A stretch of 57,893 nucleotides of DNA from the NCBI RefSeq assembly GCF_015024225.1, contig NZ_JACJGM010000037.1, positions 1 to 57,893 on the forward strand. Direction: 5' to 3'. Of this stretch, positions 8,032 through 16,581 are shown in pieces. Origin of the DNA: Nocardioides lijunqiniae. GTDB lineage: Bacteria; Actinomycetota; Actinomycetes; Propionibacteriales; Nocardioidaceae. Numbering within the stretch: position 1 is the first letter of the stretch; each line of letters starts with the position of its first letter. The notes beneath the pieces were generated by a model. That model saw only the letters and a list, made by a program, of their open reading frames with translations. It had not been told where the DNA came from and made no database searches. The position numbers and the translations under genes were made by a program.

Positions 8032-9291
8032 TCAGACCTTGGAAGAACGAGGCTGCGCTGGATCCCGAGTCGATGTCGCGACAGGCGGAACCCCTGAAGG
8101 CAACACCGTCGCCAGCCCCACCCCGATCAGCACCCACAGGAGGCGAGTGCCACCCAAGTCACTCGAGACCATGGCGTTGGCGATTGCGAAGAGACTGATC
8201 GCGAACAGCGCCAGGTCGGTCGTCGAGAACCCCGACGCGGCTCGCAGCCGCGCAACCGCGATGACCAGGATGCACACCAAGCCGATGAGCGCGACGAAAC
8301 CTCCCTCAAGCGCCGCCTCGATGAAGATATTGTGTGCGTACTGCCGAGCCCCTGCTGCGACGTAGAAGCTCTGAGGCAGGGCCACTGTCTCGACCATGTC
8401 GCCCCATCCGGTACCGGCCCACGGTCGTTCCGGTATGGCTTCGAGACAGCGCTGCCACAGCGTGATCCTCTCCTCACTTTGGAGCTCTCCCAGCCGCGCA
8501 GTAGCGGTCCCCCGTGCACCAACGACCAGGGAGTACGAGGCATAACCCGCAACGGCCACCAAGGCGAGCCCTCGGAACCGACTGCGACCTCGACCGAACG
8601 CGAACACCAACGCAAGGGCGAGCAGAGCAGCGAGTAGAGGCCCTCGGCTCCCGGTCGTGCTCGACTGAAACGCACATCCAAGCGCGAGGATGACAAGCGC
8701 TGCTCGCTTCACAGGCGCCTTCACCTGAAATGCGGCCAGACCCAAGATGAGCGTCGCCAGCGCGCACATGAAACCGACGCCCAGGGGTGACGCCCCTGCG
8801 ATGGTGGCGCGTCCACTGAGGGGATCGACCGTCCCAGCAACGAACAGGGTGACCGCGACGCCGATCCCGATCACGGCAAGGCACCCGACGAATGCTCGTC
8901 TCGCACGATCCCCTCGAAGCAGCTCGATCGCGCAAAACGCGCCAACGAAGCCGATGACCATCGCAGGCAGTTTCGACGCCGAGTAGGAGGTTCCCCCTGA
9001 TTCGAAGATTCCCGGGAGGAAAGCGACGAACAGCAGCAGCAAGAGGGCGTGCGGCCGCCCTACGATCAGGTTCCTGGACAGCCACGCGTGCAGCGCGACG
9101 AGGCTGGTGAGGCCCAAGAAGACGATGGTCGGGTCCACAGGGAGACGATCGAGTGCCGGCAGGGCTTGGTTGGAGACCGCGAGGCCCCCGATAAGAATCC
9201 CGCCCAGGACCGCGTCGCGTGCGTCACCCACGGCGCGCGTCGTGGGCCTCATGACGGACTGGGAGTCTGGCCATGCGTAGCGATCAGGCAC
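8032..9291 (-). CDS. O-antigen ligase/polymerase-type membrane protein (Wzy_C)
   Basis: The 419-residue polytopic protein has about 10-12 hydrophobic segments. The Wzy_C region holds TGSRGPLLAALLAL, then a periplasmic-type loop with RITLWQRCLEAIPERPWAGTGWG and YAHNIFIEAALEGG. These match the Arg/Trp, PxxGxG and His-Asn pattern of O-antigen ligases and polymerases. It would polymerise or attach surface polysaccharide repeats at the outer face of the membrane and is the only polymerase candidate in the window. GTG 9291 gives the longest frame; ATG 9252 is an alternative, as neither has a good ribosome-binding site. It follows the amidase gene and has lower GC than its neighbours, typical of variable polysaccharide genes. 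Confidence 0.8.
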   Translation of the reverse strand: MPDRYAWPDSQSVMRPTTRAVGDARDAVLGGILIGGLAVSNQALPALDRLPVDPTIVFLGLTSLVALHAWLSRNLIVGRPHALLLLLFVAFLPGIFESGGTSYSASKLPAMVIGFVGAFCAIELLRGDRARRAFVGCLAVIGIGVAVTLFVAGTVDPLSGRATIAGASPLGVGFMCALATLILGLAAFQVKAPVKRAALVILALGCAFQSSTTGSRGPLLAALLALALVFAFGRGRSRFRGLALVAVAGYASYSLVVGARGTATARLGELQSEERITLWQRCLEAIPERPWAGTGWGDMVETVALPQSFYVAAGARQYAHNIFIEAALEGGFVALIGLVCILVIAVARLRAASGFSTTDLALFAISLFAIANAMVSSDLGGTRLLWVLIGVGLATVLPSGVPPVATSTRDPAQPRSSKV

Positions 9292-9348
9292 GCCGCCGAC
9301 TCGCCGGCTCGGCCCTCAGCAGTACGTCGGCGACCCATGCCGGGCATC

Positions 9349-10128
9349 CTAGCGAGCGAGGTGCGCGCGCACCGCCGCCGTCAAGGCCCGGGCGTACCGC
9401 GCCTGCCCCCGGCTGCTCGTCATCCTGCGGGCGTCGCGCCGGTCGCGCATGTTGCCCAGCTCGACCATCACGGTCGGCACGTCCGAGAGGTTGAGCGTCG
9501 CGAGGTCGGCACGGAAGTCCAGGCCGTCCCCACCTGCGATGTAGCCGGCGACGCGGAAGCCACTCCGCCGGAGCGCCGCGCGCGTGTCTACCGCCAGCCG
9601 CCTCGACGGGCGGTAGATGTCGTGCGTCCAGGGGCGTCGGTCCGTCGGCGCGATGACGTGGAAGCCTCGGGCGCCGCGCGCGTAGGACCCGTCGCCGTGG
9701 ATGCTGATCTTGAGGTCGGCCCGGGCCCGGTTGCCCGCCCGCCCGCGGGCGTCGACGCAGGGACCCCAGCGGTCGCGCCGGTTGCTGTCCCGGGTCATGA
9801 CCACCGTGGCGCCGAGCGCCTCGAGACGCGTGCGGAGCCGCAGGGCGACCCGCCAGTTGAACGTCGCCTCCGGGTAGCCGCCGCGCGTCGCGGTGCCGGT
9901 GGTGTTGCACGGCTTGCGGGTGCCGCCGGCAGGCACGAGCCGGTTGATCCTGCCTGGGAATCGGCTGTTGCCGAGCTGGTGACCGGGGTCGACGACCACC
10001 AGCCGCCCGGCGAGCGGCAGTGCCTGCCGCGAGGGACGCTCGACCGGCGTCGCGGACGACGCCGGCCCTGCCGGGACCAGACTCATCAGGAGCGCGGTCA
10101 CCGCGGCCGCCGCCGTACGTCGGATCAC
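9349..10128 (-). CDS. Secreted N-acetylmuramoyl-L-alanine amidase (Amidase_3)
   Basis: The 259-residue protein starts at GTG 10128, overlapping the galE stop (GTGA), and opens with a signal peptide (VIRRTAAAAVTALLMSLVPAGPASSA). The Amidase_3 zinc residues are visible: VVVDPGHQ (His), an EATFNW Glu after GGYP, and ISIHGDGS (His). MVELGNMRDRRDA supplies the conserved catalytic Glu segment near the end. It cleaves the amide between muramic acid and the peptide stem in the cell wall. It has no obvious wall-binding repeats, so it is a single-domain enzyme. Coupling to galE places it in the polysaccharide/cell-wall transcript. Confidence 0.87.
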   Translation of the reverse strand: MIRRTAAAAVTALLMSLVPAGPASSATPVERPSRQALPLAGRLVVVDPGHQLGNSRFPGRINRLVPAGGTRKPCNTTGTATRGGYPEATFNWRVALRLRTRLEALGATVVMTRDSNRRDRWGPCVDARGRAGNRARADLKISIHGDGSYARGARGFHVIAPTDRRPWTHDIYRPSRRLAVDTRAALRRSGFRVAGYIAGGDGLDFRADLATLNLSDVPTVMVELGNMRDRRDARRMTSSRGQARYARALTAAVRAHLAR

Positions 10129-11129
10129 TCGTAGCCCAGGATCTCTTGGCGCCTCTCGCCCCAGGCCAGGGCCGAGGCGATGGCGTCGTCGAGGCTGAGC
10201 TCGGTCTGCCACTGCAGGAGCTCGCGCGACTTGTCGACGTTGGCGAAGGCGCCGACGGCGTCGCCGGGGCGCGGCGGGGCCTCGGCGATCGGGACCTCCT
10301 TGCCGAAGACCCGCTCGAACGACGAGACGAGCTCGCGCACCGTGACGCCCTCCCCGGTCCCGACGTTGATGACCGAGCTGGAGGCGTCGACCGCGGCGAT
10401 CACGTCGTCGAACCGCTCGATCGCGCGCACGTGCGCCTTCGCCAGGTCCCAGACGTGGATGTAGTCGCGGATGCCGGTGCCGTCGCGGGTCGGGTGGTCG
10501 ACGCCGGTGATCGTGAAGGCGTCCTTCTGGCCGCGCGCCGCCATGACGAGCTGGCCGAGCACGTGCGAGGGCTCCTTGGCGTAGATGCCGGACTCGAGGT
10601 CGGGGTCGGAGCCGATCGGGTTGAAGTAGCGCAGGATGATCGCGTCGAGGTCGGTCGCGGCCGCCATGTCCTGCAGGACCTGCTCCATCATCCGCTTGGT
10701 GCGGGCGTAGGGCGAGGGAGGGTCGAGCGGGTCCTCCTCGGTGACCTCGAAGTCGTCCTTCGTGGCGTAGAGCGAGGCCGAGGAGGAGAACAGGACGCGG
10801 GTCTTGCCGAGCGCGTTGAGCTCGTCGAAGAGCTCGAGCGACTTGGCGACGTTGTCGCGGTAGTAGAGGTAGGGCTTCTCGACCGACTCCGGCACGACGA
10901 TGCGCGCGGCCATGTGGATGGTGGCGTCCAGATCGGGGTGGTCGGCCACGATGCGGCGCAGGAGCTCGCGGTCGGCGATGTCGCCCTCGTAGAAGGCGCG
11001 ATCGCGCACGAAGACCTGCGGCCCGCTGAGCAGCGAGTCCAGGATGACCGGGGTGTGCCCGGCCTCCTCGAGCGCCTTGGCCGTGGTGGATCCGATGTAG
11101 CCGGCGCCGCCGGTGACGAGAACCTTCAT
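10125..11129 (-). CDS. galE: UDP-glucose 4-epimerase
   Basis: The 334-residue extended short-chain dehydrogenase has a Rossmann motif VLVTGGAGYIGS at the start, SSSASLYA as the Ser region and catalytic Tyr/Lys in SPYARTK. RYFNPIGSDPD and the RDYIHVWDLAKAH motif are diagnostic of GalE. It interconverts UDP-glucose and UDP-galactose, feeding the surface polysaccharide. The ATG at 11129 is six bases after TAGGCT, a leaderless start. Its stop overlaps the amidase start. Confidence 0.92.
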   Translation of the reverse strand: MKVLVTGGAGYIGSTTAKALEEAGHTPVILDSLLSGPQVFVRDRAFYEGDIADRELLRRIVADHPDLDATIHMAARIVVPESVEKPYLYYRDNVAKSLELFDELNALGKTRVLFSSSASLYATKDDFEVTEEDPLDPPSPYARTKRMMEQVLQDMAAATDLDAIILRYFNPIGSDPDLESGIYAKEPSHVLGQLVMAARGQKDAFTITGVDHPTRDGTGIRDYIHVWDLAKAHVRAIERFDDVIAAVDASSSVINVGTGEGVTVRELVSSFERVFGKEVPIAEAPPRPGDAVGAFANVDKSRELLQWQTELSLDDAIASALAWGERRQEILGYE

Positions 11130-11135
11130 CCGGGC

Positions 11136-11141
11136 AGCCTA
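11136..11141 (-). promoter_or_regulatory. -10 box of leaderless galE promoter
   Basis: TAGGCT on the minus strand, six bases before galE ATG 11129. No Shine-Dalgarno sequence is present in the short gap. Confidence 0.6.
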
Positions 11142-11176
11142 GCGACGACCACGGGGCCTCGGATCATCCTCCGGGA

Positions 11177-12055
11177 CTAGCCCTGGCTGAGCGGCTCCTC
11201 CAGCAGGTCGAGCAGGTAGGCGCCGTAGCCGCTCTTGAGCAGGCTCCGACCGATCTCCTGCAACCGGGCGTCGTCGATGAAGCCGAGCCGCCAGGCCACC
11301 TCCTCCGGCGCGCCGATCTTGGTGTCCTGCCGCTTCTCGATCGCCCGGACGAAGTTGCTGGCGTCGTTCATGTCGTCGAACGTGCCGGTGTCGAGCCAGG
11401 CGGCCCCGCGCGGCAGCACCTCGACCTGCAGGCGGCCCTGCTCGAGGTAGAGGCGGTTGAGGTCGGTGATCTCCAGCTCGCCGCGCGGTGAGGGGCTGAG
11501 GCCCTTGGCCATCTCGACGACCTCGTTGTCGTAGAAGTAGAGACCGGGGACGGCGTAGTGGCTGCGCGGGTGCTCGGGCTTCTCCTCCAGCGACAGCGCG
11601 CGGCGGTCGTCGTCGAACTCGACCACGCCGTACGACGACGGGTCGGCCACGCGGTAGCCGAAGACCGCGGCGCCCTCGATGTCGGCGAAGCGGCGCAGCC
11701 GGGTGCCGAGGCCGGCGCCGTGGAAGATGTTGTCGCCCAGGATGAGCCCGGCCGTCTCGGAGCCGAGGTGCTCCTCGCCGATCACGAACGCCTGCGCCAG
11801 CCCGTCGGGCGACGGCTGCACGGCGTAGCTGATCTCGATGCCGAACTGCGACCCGTCACCGAGGAGTCGGCGGAACTGCTCGGCCTCGTGCGGCGTGGTG
11901 ATCACCAGGATCTCGCGGATCCCGGCCAGCATCAGCGTCGACAGCGGGTAGTAGATCATCGGCTTGTCGTAGATCGGCATCAGCTGCTTGCTCACGGCAT
12001 GGGTGATCGGGTGCAGCCGGGAGCCCGTGCCTCCCGCCAGGATGATTCCGCGCAT
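11177..12055 (-). CDS. rmlA: Glucose-1-phosphate thymidylyltransferase
   Basis: The 292-residue nucleotidyltransferase has the signature GIILAGGTGSRLHPIT, then SKQLMPIYDKPMIYYPLSTLMLAGI, the metal site ILGDNIFHG, and the RmlA-specific LEEKPEHPRSHYAVPGLYFYDN and WLDTGTFDDM. It makes dTDP-glucose from dTTP and glucose-1-phosphate, the first step to dTDP-L-rhamnose. It is divergent from rmlB with only 22 bases between the two start codons. ATG 12055 lies six bases after TAGAGT, so the transcript should be leaderless. Confidence 0.95.
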   Translation of the reverse strand: MRGIILAGGTGSRLHPITHAVSKQLMPIYDKPMIYYPLSTLMLAGIREILVITTPHEAEQFRRLLGDGSQFGIEISYAVQPSPDGLAQAFVIGEEHLGSETAGLILGDNIFHGAGLGTRLRRFADIEGAAVFGYRVADPSSYGVVEFDDDRRALSLEEKPEHPRSHYAVPGLYFYDNEVVEMAKGLSPSPRGELEITDLNRLYLEQGRLQVEVLPRGAAWLDTGTFDDMNDASNFVRAIEKRQDTKIGAPEEVAWRLGFIDDARLQEIGRSLLKSGYGAYLLDLLEEPLSQG

Positions 12056-12061
12056 GCGGAG

Positions 12062-12071
12062 ACTCTAGGGT
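12062..12071. promoter_or_regulatory. Overlapping divergent -10 boxes of rmlA and rmlB
   Basis: TAGAGT (minus, 12067-12062) precedes rmlA ATG by six bases, and TAGGGT (plus, 12066-12071) precedes rmlB GTG by six bases. The two hexamers share a CTAG core at 12065-12068, so both leaderless genes are started from one 10-base site. Confidence 0.65.
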
Positions 12072-12077
12072 GAGCGG

Positions 12078-13076
12078 GTGGAACACGTACTCGTGACCGG
12101 CGGCGCCGGCTTCATCGGCTCCAACTTCGTCCATCACCTCGTCCGCGAGACCTCGGCACGGGTGACCGTGCTCGACAAGCTCACCTACGCTGCGTCGCGG
12201 GAGTCTCTCGAGGGCCTCCCCAGCGACCGGGTGAGCCTGGTCGTGGGCGACGTCGCCGACGGCCCGACGGTCGACGGCCTCGTCGCCCAGGCCGACGCGG
12301 TCGTGCACTTCGCCGCGGAGTCCCACAACGACAACTCGCTGACCGAGCCCGGTCCGTTCATCCAGACCAACATCGTCGGCACCTTCCAGGTCCTGGAGGC
12401 CGCACGCCGCCACGGCACCCGCCTGCACCACATCTCCACCGACGAGGTCTACGGCGACCTGGAGCTCGACGACCCGCAGCGCTTCACCGAGGCGACGCCC
12501 TACAACCCGAGCAGCCCCTACTCCGCGGCCAAGGCCGGCTCCGACCACCTGGTCCGGGCCTGGGTCCGCAGCTTCGGCGTGAAGGCCACGATCAGCAACT
12601 GCTCCAACAACTACGGCCCCTGGCAGCACATCGAGAAGTTCATCCCGCGCCAGATCACCAACGTCATCGACGGCGACCGCCCCAAGGTCTACGGCACCGG
12701 CACCAACGTCCGCGACTGGATCCACGCACAGGACCACTCCGCCGCCGTGTGGCTCATCCTCCAGCAGGGTCGGATCGGCGAGACCTACCTGATCGGCGCG
12801 GACGGTGAGCGCAACAACCTCGAGGTCGTGCGCAGCATCCTCGAGCACTTCGACCGACCGGCGGACGACTACGACCTGGTCACCGACCGCGCCGGCCACG
12901 ACCTGCGCTATGCGATCGACTCGTCCAAGCTCCGCGACGAGCTCGGCTGGCGCCCGGTCTACTCCGACTTCGAGGCCGGCCTGGCGCGCACCATCGAGTG
13001 GTACCAGGAGCACCAGGACTGGTGGCGCCCCCACAAGCAGGCCACCGAGGCGTCCTACGCCGCCAAGGGCCAGTGA
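12078..13076 (+). CDS. rmlB: dTDP-glucose 4,6-dehydratase
   Basis: The 332-residue dehydratase has VLVTGGAGFIGSNFVHH, HFAAESHNDNS, the catalytic HISTDEVYGDL (Thr-Asp-Glu), YSAAKAGSDH (Tyr/Lys) and SNCSNNYGPWQHIEKFIPRQ, all RmlB hallmarks. It converts dTDP-glucose to dTDP-4-keto-6-deoxyglucose with bound NAD. The GTG start is placed by the leaderless -10 box. rmlC-rmlD lies 187 bases downstream on the same strand after a repeat cluster, so it is probably transcribed with it or from its own promoter. Confidence 0.95.
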   Translation: MEHVLVTGGAGFIGSNFVHHLVRETSARVTVLDKLTYAASRESLEGLPSDRVSLVVGDVADGPTVDGLVAQADAVVHFAAESHNDNSLTEPGPFIQTNIVGTFQVLEAARRHGTRLHHISTDEVYGDLELDDPQRFTEATPYNPSSPYSAAKAGSDHLVRAWVRSFGVKATISNCSNNYGPWQHIEKFIPRQITNVIDGDRPKVYGTGTNVRDWIHAQDHSAAVWLILQQGRIGETYLIGADGERNNLEVVRSILEHFDRPADDYDLVTDRAGHDLRYAIDSSKLRDELGWRPVYSDFEAGLARTIEWYQEHQDWWRPHKQATEASYAAKGQ

Positions 13077-13086
13077 CCACGGTTGA

Positions 13087-13217
13087 GGTGGTTTCGAGGC
13101 TCGTCGCTGGCGCTCCTCGCACCTCAACCACCGAGGTGAGCCCCCGGTGGTTGAGGTGCGAGCGCAGCGAGCCTCGAAACCACCCAACGGCGGACGAGCG
13201 CCCGTCGAGACCCCGTG
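13087..13217. repeat. Cluster of dispersed palindromic repeats between rmlB and rmlCD
   Basis: A 46-base unit (13087-13132, GGTGGTTTCGAGG to CCTCAACCACC) is followed by a 39-base unit in the opposite sense (13146-13184) and a partial long-form unit (13190-13217, GACGAGCGCCCGTCGAGACCCC). The cluster fills most of the 187-base gap. It may attenuate or stabilise transcript between the two rml genes. Confidence 0.8.
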
Positions 13218-13263
13218 ACCCGAGAAGCCACCGCGACCCAGCAACGATCGGACGCTGATCCCC

Positions 13264-14661
13264 ATGCCTGACCTCACCATCGAGACCACCCCGATCCCCG
13301 GCCTCCTCGTGGTGCGCCTGGACCTCCGCGAGGACGCGCGCGGCTTCTTCAAGGAGAACTGGCAGCGCGAGAAGATGGTCGCGCTCGGGCTCCCCGACTT
13401 CGGGCCGGTGCAGAACAACGTCTCGTTCAACGCCCACCGCGGCACCACCCGCGGCATCCACACCGAGCCCTGGGACAAGTTCATCTCGGTGGCCAACGGC
13501 CGGATCTTCGGTGCCTGGGTCGACATGCGCGAGGGCGAGTCGTTCGGGGCGACGTTCCACGTCGAGGTCGACCCCTCGGTGGCGGTGTTCGTCCCGCGCG
13601 GAGTCGGCAACAGCTATCAGACGCTCGAGGACGGCGTGGCCTACACCTACCTCGTCAACGAGCACTGGCGCCCCGCTACCGCCTATCCCGCGCTCAACCT
13701 CGCCGACGAGACCGTGGCGATCCCGTGGCCGATCCCGCTCTCCGAGAGCGAGATCTCCGAGAAGGACCTCGCCACCCCCTCACTGGCCGACGTCACTCCC
13801 ATGGCTCCGAAGAAGACGCTCATCGTCGGGGCGCTCGGCCAGCTGGGCCGCGCCCTGCAGGCCGACTTCCCCGAGGCCGACCTCGTCGACCTGGCCGAGC
13901 TGGACCTCACGGACGCGACGGCGGTCGCGGCGTGGCCGTGGCACGAGTACGCGCTCGTCCTGAACGCCGCCGCCTACACCGCCGTGGACGCGGCCGAGAC
14001 AACCGAGGGCCGGCGCACCTGCTGGGCCGCCAACGCGGCCGCGCCCGCCACGCTCGCCCGACTGGCCGACGAGCACGGCTTCACGCTGGTGCACTACTCC
14101 TCGGAGTACGTCTTCGACGGCACCGTGCCCGAGCACACCGAGGACGAGCCGGTCTCGCCTCTCGGCGTCTACGCACAGGCCAAGGCTGCCGGGGACCTCG
14201 CGGTGGCCACCGCGCGGCGCCACTACGTCCTGCGCACGTCGTGGGTCATCGGCGAGGGCAACAACTTCGTGCGCACCATGAAGCGGCTGGCCGAGCAGGG
14301 GGTCTCCCCCGAGGTCGTGTCCGACCAGGTCGGGCGCCTCACCTTCACCGGCGAGCTCGCCCGCGCCACCCGCCACCTGCTCGACAGCCGGGCGCCGTTC
14401 GGCACCTACCACTGCAGCAACGGCGGCCCCGCCATGTCCTGGGCCGACATCGCGTCCGCGGTCTTCGAGCTGTGCGGGCGCTCAGCCGACGACGTGCGCC
14501 CGATCACCACGGAGCAGTACGCCGTCGGCAAGACGCTCGCGCCGAGGCCGGCCAGCAGCACCATGTCGCTGGCCAAGCTCGCGTCGACGGGCTTCGTGCC
14601 CGTCGACGCGGCGACCGCGCTGCGCGACTACGTGACCGGGAGCGCCCCGACCGACGGCTGA
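13264..14661 (+). CDS. Fused dTDP-4-keto-6-deoxyglucose 3,5-epimerase / dTDP-4-dehydrorhamnose reductase
   Basis: The single 465-residue frame joins RmlC and RmlD. Residues 1 to about 178 are the cupin epimerase (LLVVRLDLREDARGFFKENW; RGIHTEPWDKFISV with the catalytic His; VFVPRGVGNSYQTLED; YTYLVNEHW). From about residue 180 (MAPKKTLIVGALGQLGRAL) comes the SDR reductase, with NAAAYTAVDAAE, YSSEYVFDG, VYAQAKAAGD (Tyr/Lys) and LRTSWVIGEG. Together they carry out the last two steps to dTDP-L-rhamnose. An internal ATG at 13801 could also start a free RmlD. The last 34 bases overlap the 3' end of the convergent CapD-type gene. Confidence 0.9.
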   Translation: MPDLTIETTPIPGLLVVRLDLREDARGFFKENWQREKMVALGLPDFGPVQNNVSFNAHRGTTRGIHTEPWDKFISVANGRIFGAWVDMREGESFGATFHVEVDPSVAVFVPRGVGNSYQTLEDGVAYTYLVNEHWRPATAYPALNLADETVAIPWPIPLSESEISEKDLATPSLADVTPMAPKKTLIVGALGQLGRALQADFPEADLVDLAELDLTDATAVAAWPWHEYALVLNAAAYTAVDAAETTEGRRTCWAANAAAPATLARLADEHGFTLVHYSSEYVFDGTVPEHTEDEPVSPLGVYAQAKAAGDLAVATARRHYVLRTSWVIGEGNNFVRTMKRLAEQGVSPEVVSDQVGRLTFTGELARATRHLLDSRAPFGTYHCSNGGPAMSWADIASAVFELCGRSADDVRPITTEQYAVGKTLAPRPASSTMSLAKLASTGFVPVDAATALRDYVTGSAPTDG

Positions 14662-16466
14662 GGCACATGGGCCGTGCTGCACAGGTGCGCCATGGCTCCG
14701 CGGACCGTGTCGACCGAGCCGACGACCGGCAGCGACGCGACGACGTCGGCCGTCATCAGCGGCACCGGCACGTGCGACACCATCTGGTGAACCGGTCGGA
14801 CGTCCTGGGGCTCGTCGTCGGCGAAGAGCTCCTCGTGCATCTTCTCGCCCTCCCGCAGGCCGGTGAACTCGATCTTCACCCGGGCTCCGGACTGCTCGAT
14901 GAGCTGGTGGGCGACGTCGACGATCCGCACCGGCTCGCCCATGTCGAGGACCAGCGCCTCGCCCGCGCCTCCGATTGCGGCGGCCTGGATGACGAGCTGG
15001 CAGGCCTCCTCGATCGTCATGAAGTAGCGGGTGACCTCGGGGTCGGTGACCGTGACCGGTCCGCCCTCCGCGATCTGCTTGGCGAACGACGTCAGGACCG
15101 ACCCGCGGCTGCCCAGCACGTTGCCGAAGCGCACCGACAGGAACGTGCCGTCGGCGTCCTGCGCCTTGGCGGAGGTGAGGCACTCCGCGATCCGCTTGGA
15201 GTAGCCCAGGACGCTGCAGGGGTTGGCGGCCTTGTCGGTGGAGATGTTGACGAAGCGGTCGACGCCCACGAGGTCGGCGGCGTCGAGGATGTTGCTGGTG
15301 CCGAGGATGTTGGTCTTCACGGCCTCGGCGGGGTACTGCTCCAGCATCGGCAGGTGCTTGAGCGCCGCGGCGTGGAAGACCACGTCGGGCCGACGCTCGG
15401 CGAAGATGGCGTTGACCGCGTTGCGGTCGCGGATGTCGCAGAGGATGACCTCGTCGGAGTCGAGCAGGGCCCGGCCGTGGATCGAGAGCTGCAGCGCGTG
15501 GAGCGCCGACTCGTCGCGGTCGAGCATCATCAGCTCGGCGGGACCGAAGCGGTGGATCTGCCGGCACAGCTCGGACCCGATCGACCCACCGGCGCCGGTC
15601 ACCAGGACCTTGCGGCCGGCGAGGTAGTCGGCGATGGCCGCCACGTCGGTGTCGAGCTGGTTGCGCCCCAGCACGTCGGTGAGGTTGATGTCGCGCAGGT
15701 CGCGGATCCCGACGTGGTCGTCGAGCAGCTGGGTGCTGGCGGGCAGCACCTTCACGGCGAGGTCGGCGTCGAGCGCTGCGAGGCGCAGCCGATTGATGGT
15801 GTCGGCGTCGGCGCTGGGCAGGGCCAGGACGATGGTGCCGACGCCGTACTCGGAGGCCTTCTCGGCGAGCTCCGCGGTGGTGCCGACCACCGGGATCTGG
15901 CGGAGCCGCAGGTGGCGCTTGCGGCGGTCGTCGTCGAGGATCGCCACCGGTCGCCACTGGCGCTGCGGGTCGCGCATCATGGAGCTGATCAGCTCACGAC
16001 CCGCCTCACCTGCTCCGACCACGAGCACGCGGCTCGAGCCGTCCTCGGCGAACCGCTCGTCGTCGTACTCATTGAAGCGGCGCCACGACGCCCGCGAGTA
16101 GGCCATCAGCACGAGGGCGAGCAGGGTCGCCCCGGCCGGCACCGTGCGCGGCACCCACTGGGTGAACAGGTTGATCACCGTGACCACACCGCCAGAGCTG
16201 GCGGCACACACACCGAGCAGCAGCATCTCCTCGAGGCTGGCGACGCGCGCCCGCCCCTGATGGAGTCGCACGGCTCGCGCGAGCACGAGGAAGAGCCCGG
16301 CTGTCAGGGCACCCACGGCGACTACTTCCCGCCAGGGCACCCAGTCGGCGTCGGTGTCGAACCGCAGCCAGGCAAACACGAGAAATGACACCATCCACGC
16401 CACGACATCCAGCCCTGCGGAGAGGACCAGTCGAAAGTGACGCGCCCGAGCGACGATGTTGGTCAC
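14628..16466 (-). CDS. CapD/PglF-type nucleoside-diphosphate-sugar 4,6-dehydratase, membrane-bound
   Basis: About 612 residues. The first 150 hold four membrane helices. A first Rossmann domain (SRVLVVGAGEAGRELI) is followed by the catalytic SDR domain: GRKVLVTGAGGSIGSELC, DVVFHAAALKHLPMLE, NISTDKAANP and FGNVLGSRGSVL. Homologues (CapD, WbpM, PglF) turn UDP-GlcNAc into UDP-2-acetamido-4-keto-6-deoxyglucose. At the catalytic position the sequence reads SVLGYSKRIAE, so Leu-x3-Lys replaces the Met-x3-Lys usual in PglF-type enzymes. Start GTG 16466 has GGAG ten bases upstream; GTG 16511 is the longer choice. The 3' end overlaps rmlCD tail to tail. Confidence 0.88.
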   Translation of the reverse strand: MTNIVARARHFRLVLSAGLDVVAWMVSFLVFAWLRFDTDADWVPWREVVAVGALTAGLFLVLARAVRLHQGRARVASLEEMLLLGVCAASSGGVVTVINLFTQWVPRTVPAGATLLALVLMAYSRASWRRFNEYDDERFAEDGSSRVLVVGAGEAGRELISSMMRDPQRQWRPVAILDDDRRKRHLRLRQIPVVGTTAELAEKASEYGVGTIVLALPSADADTINRLRLAALDADLAVKVLPASTQLLDDHVGIRDLRDINLTDVLGRNQLDTDVAAIADYLAGRKVLVTGAGGSIGSELCRQIHRFGPAELMMLDRDESALHALQLSIHGRALLDSDEVILCDIRDRNAVNAIFAERRPDVVFHAAALKHLPMLEQYPAEAVKTNILGTSNILDAADLVGVDRFVNISTDKAANPCSVLGYSKRIAECLTSAKAQDADGTFLSVRFGNVLGSRGSVLTSFAKQIAEGGPVTVTDPEVTRYFMTIEEACQLVIQAAAIGGAGEALVLDMGEPVRIVDVAHQLIEQSGARVKIEFTGLREGEKMHEELFADDEPQDVRPVHQMVSHVPVPLMTADVVASLPVVGSVDTVRGAMAHLCSTAHVPQPSVGALPVT

Positions 16467-16581
16467 GACGACACAGCTCCAAACTTCTTGAGTACCCCCA
16501 GGAGTATCCACCTGAAACGGACTGCTTAGGTGGGATTTGCCGAATTCTGAGCGACGATCCGGCGATCATTTGCAGCGACGA

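Noticed and set aside
9339..9345. TAGGAT box as leaderless promoter for the O-antigen-ligase gene
   Set aside because: The ATG seven bases downstream is out of frame with the gene; it could still start a leadered transcript, but the start codon stays uncertain.
13725..16388. Plus-strand frame of 887 codons across rmlD and the CapD-type gene
   Set aside because: Antisense and out-of-frame shadow; composition (runs of Arg, Gly, Val, Asp) has no family motifs.
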